Source: Galaxea fascicularis
Lineage: Eukaryota; Cnidaria; Anthozoa; Scleractinia; Euphylliidae
DNA length: 64,000 nt
NCBI GenBank assembly: GCA_948470475.1
Contig: OX419336.1
Coordinates: 43,363,868 to 43,427,867 of the forward strand
Reading direction: 5' to 3'
This document shows, piece after piece, positions 1 to 12,058 of this stretch. Positions within the stretch are counted from its first letter, which is position 1. The number at the start of each line of letters is the position of its first letter. Below the pieces are notes generated by a model. The model was not told where the DNA came from, searched no databases, and was given only the letters and a program-made list of their open reading frames with translations. Both the position numbers and the translations under genes were made by a program.

Positions 1-3000
1 CCCCCTCAACACTTGCACACCAGACCCCCTCAACACTTGCACACCAGACCCCCTCAACACTTGCACACCAGACCCCCTCAACACTTGCACACCAGACCCC
101 CTCAACACTTGCACACCAGACCCCCTCAACACTTGCACACCAGACCCCCTCAACACTTGCACACCAGACCCCCTCAACACTTGCACACCAGACCCCCTCA
201 ACACTTGCACACCAGACCCCCTCAACACTTGCACACCAGACCCCCTCAACACTTGCACACCAGACCCCCTCAACACTTGCACACCAGACCCCCTCAACAC
301 TTGCACACCAGACCCCCTCAACACTTGCACACCAGACCCCCTCAACACTTGCACACCAGACCCCCTCAACACTTGCACACCAGACCCCCTCAACACTTGC
401 ACACCAGACCCCCTCAACACTTGCACACCAGACCCCCTCAACACTTGCACACCAGACCCCCTCAACACTTGCACACCAGACCCCCTCAACACTTGCACAC
501 CAGACCCCCTCAACACTTGCACACCAGACCCCCTCAACACTTGCACACCAGACCCCCTCAACACTTGCACACCAGACCCCCTCAACACTTGCACACCAGA
601 CCCCCTCAACACTTGCACACCAGACCCCCTCAACACTTGCACACCAGACCCCCTCAACACTTGCACACCAGACCCCCTCAACACTTGCACACCAGACCCC
701 CTCAACACTTGCACACCAGACCCCCTCAACACTTGCACACCAGACCCCCTCAACACTTGCACACCAGACCCCCTCAACACTTGCACACCAGACCCCCTCA
801 ACACTTGCACACCAGACCCCCTCAACACTTGCACACCAGACCCCCTCAACACTTGCACACCAGACCCCCTCAACACTTGCACACCAGACCCCCTCAACAC
901 TTGCACACCAGACCCCCTCAACACTTGCACACCAGACCCCCTCAACACTTGCACACCAGACCCCCTCAACACTTGCACACCAGACCCCCTCAACACTTGC
1001 ACACCAGACCCCCTCAACACTTGCACACCAGACCCCCTCAACACTTGCACACCAGACCCCCTCAACACTTGCACACCAGACCCCCTCAACACTTGCACAC
1101 CAGACCCCCTCAACACTTGCACACCAGACCCCCTCAACACTTGCACACCAGACCCCCTCAACACTTGCACACCAGACCCCCTCAACACTTGCACACCAGA
1201 CCCCCTCAACACTTGCACACCAGACCCCCTCAACACTTGCACACCAGACCCCCTCAACACTTGCACACCAGACCCCCTCAACACTTGCACACCAGACCCC
1301 CTCAACACTTGCACACCAGACCCCCTCAACACTTGCACACCAGACCCCCTCAACACTTGCACACCAGACCCCCTCAACACTTGCACACCAGACCCCCTCA
1401 ACACTTGCACACCAGACCCCCTCAACACTTGCACACCAGACCCCCTCAACACTTGCACACCAGACCCCCTCAACACTTGCACACCAGACCCCCTCAACAC
1501 TTGCACACCAGACCCCCTCAACACTTGCACACCAGACCCCCTCAACACTTGCACACCAGACCCCCTCAACACTTGCACACCAGACCCCCTCAACACTTGC
1601 ACACCAGACCCCCTCAACACTTGCACACCAGACCCCCTCAACACTTGCACACCAGACCCCCTCAACACTTGCACACCAGACCCCCTCAACACTTGCACAC
1701 CAGACCCCCTCAACACTTGCACACCAGACCCCCTCAACACTTGCACACCAGACCCCCTCAACACTTGCACACCAGACCCCCTCAACACTTGCACACCAGA
1801 CCCCCTCAACACTTGCACACCAGACCCCCTCAACACTTGCACACCAGACCCCCTCAACACTTGCACACCAGACCCCCTCAACACTTGCACACCAGACCCC
1901 CTCAACACTTGCACACCAGACCCCCTCAACACTTGCACACCAGACCCCCTCAACACTTGCACACCAGACCCCCTCAACACTTGCACACCAGACCCCCTCA
2001 ACACTTGCACACCAGACCCCCTCAACACTTGCACACCAGACCCCCTCAACACTTGCACACCAGACCCCCTCAACACTTGCACACCAGACCCCCTCAACAC
2101 TTGCACACCAGACCCCCTCAACACTTGCACACCAGACCCCCTCAACACTTGCACACCAGACCCCCTCAACACTTGCACACCAGACCCCCTCAACACTTGC
2201 ACACCAGACCCCCTCAACACTTGCACACCAGACCCCCTCAACACTTGCACACCAGACCCCCTCAACACTTGCACACCAGACCCCCTCAACACTTGCACAC
2301 CAGACCCCCTCAACACTTGCACACCAGACCCCCTCAACACTTGCACACCAGACCCCCTCAACACTTGCACACCAGACCCCCTCAACACTTGCACACCAGA
2401 CCCCCTCAACACTTGCACACCAGACCCCCTCAACACTTGCACACCAGACCCCCTCAACACTTGCACACCAGACCCCCTCAACACTTGCACACCAGACCCC
2501 CTCAACACTTGCACACCAGACCCCCTCAACACTTGCACACCAGACCCCCTCAACACTTGCACACCAGACCCCCTCAACACTTGCACACCAGACCCCCTCA
2601 ACACTTGCACACCAGACCCCCTCAACACTTGCACACCAGACCCCCTCAACACTTGCACACCAGACCCCCTCAACACTTGCACACCAGACCCCCTCAACAC
2701 TTGCACACCAGACCCCCTCAACACTTGCACACCAGACCCCCTCAACACTTGCACACCAGACCCCCTCAACACTTGCACACCAGACCCCCTCAACACTTGC
2801 ACACCAGACCCCCTCAACACTTGCACACCAGACCCCCTCAACACTTGCACACCAGACCCCCTCAACACTTGCACACCAGACCCCCTCAACACTTGCACAC
2901 CAGACCCCCTCAACACTTGCACACCAGACCCCCTCAACACTTGCACACCAGACCCCCTCAACACTTGCACACCAGACCCCCTCAACACTTGCACACCAGA

Positions 3001-4104
3001 CCCCCTCAACACTTGCACACCAGACCCCCTCAACACTTGCACACCAGACCCCCTCAACACTTGCACACCAGACCCCCTCAACACTTGCACACCAGACCCC
3101 CTCAACACTTGCACACCAGACCCCCTCAACACTTGCACACCAGACCCCCTCAACACTTGCACACCAGACCCCCTCAACACTTGCACACCAGACCCCCTCA
3201 ACACTTGCACACCAGACCCCCTCAACACTTGCACACCAGACCCCCTCAACACTTGCACACCAGACCCCCTCAACACTTGCACACCAGACCCCCTCAACAC
3301 TTGCACACCAGACCCCCTCAACACTTGCACACCAGACCCCCTCAACACTTGCACACCAGACCCCCTCAACACTTGCACACCAGACCCCCTCAACACTTGC
3401 ACACCAGACCCCCTCAACACTTGCACACCAGACCCCCTCAACACTTGCACACCAGACCCCCTCAACACTTGCACACCAGACCCCCTCAACACTTGCACAC
3501 CAGACCCCCTCAACACTTGCACACCAGACCCCCTCAACACTTGCACACCAGACCCCCTCAACACTTGCACACCAGACCCCCTCAACACTTGCACACCAGA
3601 CCCCCTCAACACTTGCACACCAGACCCCCTCAACACTTGCACACCAGACCCCCTCAACACTTGCACACCAGACCCCCTCAACACTTGCACACCAGACCCC
3701 CTCAACACTTGCACACCAGACCCCCTCAACACTTGCACACCAGACCCCCTCAACACTTGCACACCAGACCCCCTCAACACTTGCACACCAGACCCCCTCA
3801 ACACTTGCACACCAGACCCCCTCAACACTTGCACACCAGACCCCCTCAACACTTGCACACCAGACCCCCTCAACACTTGCACACCAGACCCCCTCAACAC
3901 TTGCACACCAGACCCCCTCAACACTTGCACACCAGACCCCCTCAACACTTGCACACCAGACCCCCTCAACACTTGCACACCAGACCCCCTCAACACTTGC
4001 ACACCAGACCCCCTCAACACTTGCACACCAGACCCCCTCAACACTTGCACACCAGACCCCCTCAACACTTGCACACCAGACCCCCTCAACACTTGCACAC
4101 CAGA
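1..4104. repeat. 24-bp minisatellite, 171 perfect copies
   Basis: The unit at positions 1-24 repeats without a single visible change up to 4104, exactly 171 times, and the window opens inside it, so the true array may be longer. Unit length is a multiple of three, so the plus-strand frame starting near base 13 stays open and would read as an 8-residue repeat HTRPPQHL, ending at 4164. The unit contains no ATG, so this frame has no normal start inside the window. Perfect identity suggests very recent expansion or an assembly product. I treat it as satellite DNA rather than a gene. Confidence 0.97.
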
Positions 4105-6949
4105 ATTGTGGTTTTGGCTTCTAGTTATGAGAATCGGAGAACTGAGTGTTTAGCAGATGGTTAGCCTTATTCAAAAAGAAAGAAATTTGGAGGGAGCTAC
4201 TGATGGTTGAGAATGCGTTTTTTATTTTTTGGTGTTTATTAGCTTTGCTTGATATGAATTTGGTTTAGTTTTTTTTTTTAAGCGTTTTCGGGCTAGGTAG
4301 ACTTTGTCTACTAACGGATCCTTTTAACTGGTAAGGCACATTTGATTGAAACTGGAACCGGAGCTTACATGCTTGTATAGTTTGCATGCAGCTGCTGTGA
4401 CAGTTTCTTTAATTCGCTCAGTATGGCTTGCTAAGGAATCTCAATGGGTTTTTGTAGCCTGACAAACGTCTTGCAGTGAATAGAACAACGCATTCGTATT
4501 TCTATCAGGTGGAACATTCTTTTGCTGTTCTTGATCGATAAGTATCAATGGCCGGGAATTTGAAAATCAGCCACCAATTGTTCTTTAATGTATATGTCAA
4601 TGACGTGGCCGAGGCTCCTTTAACACTGATTGTTCAACCTGAAAAGCGAAAACAGTCGTTTTAATTACAGGTGACTTAAATCTACGTTAACGCGCGGGAC
4701 AATTGAATAGCAAAGGGAAAAATTATACGCTTTAACATATGAGTGTGCTTGTGTTCAAGAATGCCATCAATTTGTGACATTTTCAAAAATGCTGTAGGTT
4801 TTGGTGAGGTAAAGTAAACTTTTTACGCCATTATGGAAATGTTCTAATGTTAGATTTAATGGTATCACGTGTATATTCAAGGTACACATCAACTAGCTTT
4901 ATTCAGCAATCACCTCTAATTTTCAAGCAGTTTTTAATACGTGTAAATTCACTTCAGTGGCAAATGTGCTACATACATTGTATTCTCTGACGTGGAGACT
5001 GAAACTTCAACTTTTTACTGTAAAACTAATTTCTTCAAAGTTAATGTTAAGAATTTTTCGCCATTTCAGGAATGATTCTGACGCAATGAGGAAGTTGTTT
5101 TGCACCAACTAACTTTTTCTGTACGTTGGTTATTTCGAGAGGAATTGCCCCAAATGCAAGCAAGGTGCAACATTTAGAACATTTAATATTTCTTACCTTC
5201 TAACATTTAAAATTAGTAATACTAAGAGTCGAAAAGTAGACTGGGGTCAGTCGGAAGAATTTAGTTTTGCCCTCTTATAGGAGACGAAAATCCTTGTCTA
5301 AAGTAAAACCGGCCGAAAGAGCAAGTCACGATAGACCACTCAATTTCTCGAAATAAAATATGGGGATTTGATTTGTATGTTCTGAATAACAATCGAAATA
5401 TCGGAGACGCAGAGCGTCCGAAAAAGAACGACAACCGTGTGACGTGAGTCCGGCGATGTTCCCGGTACGCACAACGAAAGGAGGTAGAAACAAAGCGAAA
5501 CAAACAAACACCTTCCCACAATCTCCCAACACACCATGAATTGAATTAAAATAACTAATGTTTATTACATGGGAAAGTATTGATAGTAAGTAACACAAAT
5601 ACTAAATATTAATCTTATGTTTACAAATTATGGTCTAAGACAACGACCGATAAATAAATTAAATTGATTTGAAACTGACTTATTTCTAAACTGATTCAAT
5701 TCCTAAGTAACTTTAATGAGAGTAACTTTAAGACTTAAAAAACTAACTACGAAACTAATTTACAGTTAATTATTTGCAGTTCAGTTCTTTTTTGAAATCT
5801 TTGACCTTCCGAAAACTAACACCACAAAACCAGAAACAACTCCACAAACCTCCTTTTCTACGGTTCAAACCAAGCCCCACGTCCAGCTCCACGTCCTGCT
5901 TTGCTTTATCTTTTCGACGTTTCCTTCTCAGCACGTAGTCTTTCAACACTACTCAAGCTCAAGGTCCGCTTTATGGCCACCAATGACAAATGGTTTTTGT
6001 CAGGTTATTTGACCGCCGCCTGCCAATGACTCTTGGCAGTGAATTCTCTTCTCTTCTCTTCCTGCCTGCTGCCCTTTAAATTCCTCTTTTTCCTTGCTTA
6101 CTTCCTTCACCAAAAGGTACTGCACACTACGTTTGCTCGACTAACATTTATACATTCATGCTAATTTTGTTTTTTACAATTAACACTTAACCTACATATT
6201 GTTTAAACACGATACCTTACACTCCTACGATAACACTTTACTAAATCAACACTTAAGAACAATAAACTTATTGGCTATTCCTACAAATCCTAATTACAAA
6301 ACACCCTTATTAACAAGATCTAAACACCACTGACAGTGAATAATTAACACTAGAACGAAAACCTTGAAACAAATAGAAACAAAATCATCACAATACGGTA
6401 AGGAGATTCCTCGACTTGCATCGATTGCTATCGTTAAGGACTTAAAGCTCAACGTTTTTGGCATGCTGATACAATTTGGCGGTAGTCGACGGTCCACATT
6501 TTGGAACCGTCGGGTTTCGTAATGGCCCATCCGTTGAAAACATATGCATGCATACCGATTACCCAAATGTTTCTAAGCCTTCCGCAGATATGGACGCAAA
6601 TTAAATACATTAATTTTTCCCTCCTTGTTATTATTGTTTTGTTGTTGTTTTTGTTCGATGTTGTTGTTGTTGTTGTGTTCTATGCTTTTGAATAACAACC
6701 CAAAAATAGTTTTGTCAAAGTTTGATTGTCATTGATAACAATGACAGTATGGATAGATCAACCAACTAAGTCATACTCAAATTAAGCGCTCTCCCTCCTC
6801 CCCCCCCCCCCCCCTCCCTGACTACATTTTTTCTCCAAATTTGATTGCCATTGATGACAATCACAATTTGGATAGATTAATTTGATTTTCTTTTGATCTT
6901 GTGTTCTAAAATTTGGTAAAGGCGGTAGTTGATTTACAAGCTGAACCGG
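4105..6949. other. Intergenic, no gene recognised
   Basis: AT-rich sequence with only short, unsupported open frames. Two similar segments at 6721-6760 and 6840-6880 lie 120 bp apart; the first contains a 7-bp inverted repeat (GTCATTG/CAATGAC). A run of C lies near 6795-6816. Confidence 0.5.
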
Positions 6950-9815
6950 GAAAAGGCGCACCGTTAAGTTTTCACTCGAATTTGAAACAAAACCTGTGCG
7001 CTTGTAACCACAAAATCTTCATGGATCAGTGTGCGACTGTATCATTTGCATTTAATTCCCTTGTCCTATTAAATACATCACTCGATGTAAGAACTCGTAT
7101 AAGACTTATCTGAATTAGCTGGAACTGCAGTCGCAGAGTGGAATGTTGAATATTAAGCGCTAGCGTTCATTTGATGTTGCAACCAATAACTCGGAAACAC
7201 AAACTCATACTTAATCCAAATAATAACTGAGTGAGAACTAACCTGCAGGGTCTCAGTCTGATCTTTGTTGTTCAACAAGAAGAGACCACGCCAAGGGCTT
7301 CAAAATGAGCTTTCACAGTATGTGGCAAACACCACAAGAACTTTGGGCTCTGCCGTATGTATCACCTCTTTTTATACTGTACCAAAAATTCACAACGTAA
7401 TCTACGATGAAAAAATGTTTGGATTAGCCTGAGAACTCCATGCAATTAACACCTTAATACAGCTCTCTTGTCAGAATCATCAATATTGCTTTCGGAATTT
7501 TTTGGCAGTTGAGTGTTATTTATTTCACAGGGCAGTGAGAAGACTAAGGCGCCATTTTTTCAGTGGGTGTAATTAGTATCGCATTTAACGAATTGTTCTT
7601 AGTTTTCTCAGCGAAACGACACTAAGCATGCAATTAACACTTAAACGTAGCTCTCTTGTCAGAATCGTCCCATGTGCATTCGGGTTTGTATTTATGTTTC
7701 ATGAGGCGGTGTGGAGACCAACGGGTACCTTGATCTCGATTTATACTAATTACATCTTGCGCATGCATCCTTTTTTAATCATGAAAATGCCGACTTCCTC
7801 ATATTTTTAAAATTCAAATTCCCTTGTTCACTTATAATTATTCGAGGGCAAAAATGTTTACCTTTTGCAAAACCCCAGTCTTACTTCCTCCATCTAGAAA
7901 CATAAATTTCTCGTTTTCAACAAACAAAAACTGATAACTCTGTTTTCAAGAGCGACGTTAATCAATCAAAATCTTTATATTAATACGGTAAAATTCATCA
8001 GGTGATTACGATATAAAATGCAACTACATAATAATTCTTAATAACAGGAGCCCATAAATAATGGGCTCCTGTTAATAACAATAACGTTACTTCCTTGTTG
8101 AGAAAAATCAAAGGTCAACTGTTTTATTTTCCCCTTTCCCCGGCTTGGTACTCAAAATTCGTTTTTCTGCAGACATAAAAAGAAAATTTCCTATCATAGA
8201 GAAGTACTTTTCCAGGCACCATGCTTCAGCCTTCTTTTATTATCATGGAGTAACATATGTTATGCCGAGGCGACCCTGCTTCAGAGTTGAGTGTACATAT
8301 TGATCTGTGATTGTATTTATAATCAATTGCTTGAAATATTCATTTCATTTGCAAAACAATTTCATCTCATTTTTTAAGGCAACAACCGAAAAGTATTCCC
8401 TTTTTTCCGAGAAATTATGAAAATTATGAAGAAGTCGACATTTCCATGCTCAAAAGAGGGTGCACGCAGCATTCGGTTAAAACGATCGATCGCACTTACT
8501 AATAAGATGTGATTAGTATAAATCGAGATCAAGGTACTCGTGGGTCTCCACACAGCCTCATGAAACATAAATACAAACCCGAATGCACATGCGACGATTC
8601 TGACAAGAGAGCTACGTTTAAGTGTTAATTGCATGCTTAGTGTCGTTTCGCTGAGAAAACTAAGAACAATTCGTTAAATGCGATTCATACTAATTACACC
8701 CACTGAAAAAATGGCGCCTTAGTCTTCTCACTGCCCTGTGAAATAAATAACACTCAACTGCCAAAAAATTCCGAAAGCAACACGAACGATTCTGACAAGA
8801 GAGCTGGGTTAAGGTGTTAATTGCGTGGAGTTCACTAGCAAATCAAACATTTTTTCATCGTACAGTACGTTGCGAATTTTTTAATACAGTATAAAAAGAG
8901 GTGATACCTACGGCGGAGCCCAAAGTTCTTGTGGTGTTTGCCACATACTGTGAAAGCTCATTTTGAACTCTTTGGCGAGGTGTCTTCTTGTTGAACAACA
9001 AAGATCAGAAGACTCAGTAGGTTAGTTCTCGCGCAGTTATTATTTGAATTAAATATGAGTTTGTGTTTCCGAGTTATTGGCTGCAACATAAAATGAACGC
9101 TAGCGCTTAAAGTTTTCTTCAGAATTTGCAATTGATCATTGACCTTGAATCTCGTTAGCAGACGATTTCCGGCAGCTTCAATATTGTTTCGAGACAAATA
9201 AGAACATGACGTGTACTTCGCACGATTTTGTTTCTTATCGAGACTAGAGTGTACATATACAAGTAATTGGTTTATTTCTGTATTTCCCGTTGAATGTTGT
9301 CAAGGATGGATAAAAGTTACACGATGACTGGCGCCTCCAAAGGCGTTCGGTAAACATCACTGGGTTTAGAAGGTACTGCCTGGCTGGGTTTGTCTTCATG
9401 TGTTTCTTTGAACGATACACGAACGGTAACCCCGGCCCGAAACTGATTATGTTGTTATAGTGACCTCACGCATATGGCGTCAAATTTATTTCTATCACTC
9501 AAAATGAAGTTCAATAAGTGGTGAAGTGACCCTGCTACATATGATTTTTATTGTGCTTGCCTGACAAATTGCTTTTCTATCTTTTTAGGTCAGAATCAGA
9601 AGTTATGAAGGGGGTGCGACTGAGAAACGCGAAGCACAAGAATTTTCCACTCTGCGACTCCAGCCCCAGCTGATTCAGATAAGTCTTTACACACGAGTTC
9701 TTACCTTGAGTGATGTATTTAATAGGACAAGGCAACTGATCCATGAATATTTTGTGATAACAAGCGCACAGATTGTTTCAAATTCAAGTGAAAAATTAAG
9801 GATGCGCGTTTTTTG
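6950..9815. mobile_element. Large inverted-repeat element, about 0.8-kb arms
   Basis: The left arm (about 6950-7760) reappears in reverse complement on the right (about 8507-9815). The match is long and only slightly diverged: the short frame at 7628-7810 (+) and that at 8374-8634 (-) begin with nearly the same 30 residues. The right arm is interrupted by about 530 bp of unrelated sequence (about 9118-9650). Each arm contains an internal direct duplication: a segment ending in CTCTTGTCAGAATC occurs twice about 190 bp apart (near 7442 and 7629). The spacer (7761-8506) contains a strong hairpin. Long arms suggest a foldback or TIR element without a transposase; I cannot assign a superfamily. 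Confidence 0.8.
8042..8074. repeat. Perfect 14-bp hairpin
   Basis: TAACAGGAGCCCAT at 8042-8055 is followed after five bases by its exact reverse complement at 8061-8074. It sits in the spacer between the arms of the surrounding inverted repeat. No terminator-like T run follows. Confidence 0.8.
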
Positions 9816-10384
9816 CAGGCTACTCTAGGAAATCATCTTTGTCTACTTCTAGAATTTTTCTAGAAAACTATAACATTGAAATGGAGATGGAGACAAGTTT
9901 ATTCCAGCTGACAGGAATTGCTAAACAGAACAGCTTTTGGGATTTTCCTTTTGATTCAAAATCGCGCAAAACAAATTTCAAGTTAGTACCAAATTCAAAA
10001 TACTAAGTTTAGATTTGTTTCAGAACAACAACTGCCATTGCCAAATTTTGAACTGTTAAAAAACGCTTCCTTTTTATGTTGGTGCCTCTCTGTCCACCCA
10101 TTCACTTTTTGCATTTGTCCGTATGTTTATTATTCATTCCATTAGCAAAATTATTTTACGCGGCACAGCCTCAAATATTGATTTTATTTACAGTCTTGAT
10201 TTAATTAGCGATAGCCAATGTTTCTTCACCACATTTTTGGTAACGGCATTTGCCAGTGAATTAAGAGGTACAGGCCGCCTAGAAAATTTTGGCACTTCGC
10301 CCCAATATATCAATACCATTTTGTTTTGACTGATAAACACCCAACACTTGTGTAGTCTTTAGATAGCAACCAGTATTGAGGCCC
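9816..10384. other. Intergenic, nothing recognised
   Basis: AT-rich sequence; one 68-residue frame at 10123-10329 resembles nothing I know. Confidence 0.5.
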
Positions 10385-10500
10385 GGTTCAAACGTCGCAC
10401 TTCACATGTGCCGAATTTAATTCCTATTTTAGTCGACTGAAATAATTAAAATACGGCGTTTGATTCAGACGTCGAATTTAACTCCGTCCCCCGCCAATAT
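10385..10500. repeat. Dispersed repeat fragment (TTCACATG-GCCGAA family)
   Basis: Contains CACTTCACATGTGCCGAA and, further on, CGGCGTTTGA, the same word pair seen repeatedly at 15770-16130 and in part at 18270-18290. It is probably a fragment of a short inverted-repeat element family. Confidence 0.55.
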
Positions 10501-10675
10501 ACCTAGTCTCCTCTCGAACAGCTTGTTATCCAATATGGCAGACAACAACGTGGTTAGTGTATGAAGTCGACGAAGACTCAGTTCGTTTTTATTCCGTGAG
10601 ATGCCTGTGGCAACCACGGTGAAAATTCGATCGGGTTTCTTTTTTTTACTTCATCGTAGTCCCAAATAGAGTTCT

Positions 10676-11014
10676 AAAGTGATGACGTCACAAAAATATT
10701 TCTTGAAATTATGGGATATGATGCCATACTCGTATAGAGCATCCTAGAAGACGCCCTCATCCCAAAAATTAGCTCTGAATTGCAATTGCCGGTAGAGATA
10801 TAAGTGAACAAAGTTTGATGGCATCCCATACAAATTTGTTTCAGTACCGTCAGTTTAGAACTGACTCAAATTAAGAGAGATTTGTATGGGGCAGTATCAA
10901 ATTTTAATCCTTTTTTAATCCTTTGGCAAGGACCCTTTTTTAAGGATGCTCTATTCGAAAATGGCGCCAAATCCCATAATTTCACAAATTAAATTTTTTG
11001 TGACGTCACACTTT
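10676..11014. mobile_element. MITE with TGACGTCA in its inverted ends
   Basis: About 65 bp at the left end (GATGACGTCACAAAAA, then GAAATTATGGGAT, then ATAGAGCATCCT) returns in reverse complement at the right end (GTGACGTCAC at about 11000). The element is about 340 bp and has no coding capacity. The ends carry the CRE-type palindrome TGACGTCA. I could not define a target duplication. Confidence 0.8.
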
Positions 11015-11069
11015 ATAAATTTAGTGTTTTCCGTACCCCGTTTCCTGCGGGAAGTATGAGGCGTCGAAG

Positions 11070-12058
11070 CAGTCAATATTCTATAATTATTTCTATGGTC
11101 AACTTACTTTTTATGTGGTCAACTTTACTATCTCTATGGTCAAGTATTTCATAGATGGTCAACTTGATACTCTTTCTACGGTCAACGATGTCCAGAATGC
11201 ATCGCGCCCAAACTCAAATAAAGATGGCCGGGTGTAGAAGTGGGGTGAATTATGGTTAAACTCCGCATAGTAACCCGACGAACATGGGTAGTTTTCATTC
11301 TTCATTCCGCACACTCATTTCCGTGGAAACCTTTTGAAAAAATTATATTTTGGCTCTAACGCCTCTTATGATTTTGTTTATGACATGTGTCTGGAAACAC
11401 ATTCCCAGTGTTCTTGGTATCGGCCATGAATTTAATAGTGCTTTCCAAATGGTCTCGAGGGCCCACGTTAATACACATTTTAAGCCAACGGAAACCTTTT
11501 AGGACACACATTAATTTCATCTCGATTACCCACCAAGTGTTAAAGTTCGATTCGTGAAAGGCAAAGCCTAAGGATCCTTGGAACGAATTCCTCGGAAGCT
11601 ACTTTCGCGAAAACACAGCGAATGTTTCAAGCAGCTTTTGCTAAACAGACGCTACCGTGTCGACGCAATCTAATGGAGAAAGCCCTATCAGGAATAAAAT
11701 TCACTGAAAGGATCTCTGTGCTTACACAAAATTCAGTAAACAACAAAGCAATCTTGCCTTTTGTAACACCATACCAACCGTCAATGTCAAACTTAAAAAA
11801 AATTTCATCTTCTGCAAAATTAGCTGTTACTTCGCGCTGATATTTAAACAATCGGACACCAATTCTTACTTATAAGAAAGCAAAGTCCTAAAAAAAAATT
11901 ACTCAGTTATAGCAAGTGCCGTTTGCGCGGTCTGTCGCCCCTTGCATTTTCTCAGAATGAAAATAACGCACTGAACATCGATGACCATATAAAAAGTATC
12001 AATTGACCATATAAAAAGTAAGTTGACCATAGTAGAAGTTAATATAGAATATTGACTG
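11070..12058. mobile_element. TIR element with repeated TGGTCAACTT end motifs
   Basis: The left end CAGTCAATATTCTATA is matched by its reverse complement ending at 12058. Next to each terminus lie several copies of TGGTCAACTT-like words (four or five on the left at 11097-11190, three on the right at 11980-12035), an array like transposase binding sites. The 989-bp element has only short frames inside (11622-11851), so it is non-autonomous. Flanking duplications are not clear, so the superfamily is open. Confidence 0.75.

Noticed and set aside
13..4164. A 1383-residue open frame of HTRPPQHL repeats
   Set aside because: No ATG in the unit, perfect DNA-level repeat, and no unique protein sequence; treated as satellite DNA.
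5261..5598. Overlapping minus-strand frames of 65-90 residues
   Set aside because: Three frames overlap, none shows a known domain or splice support.
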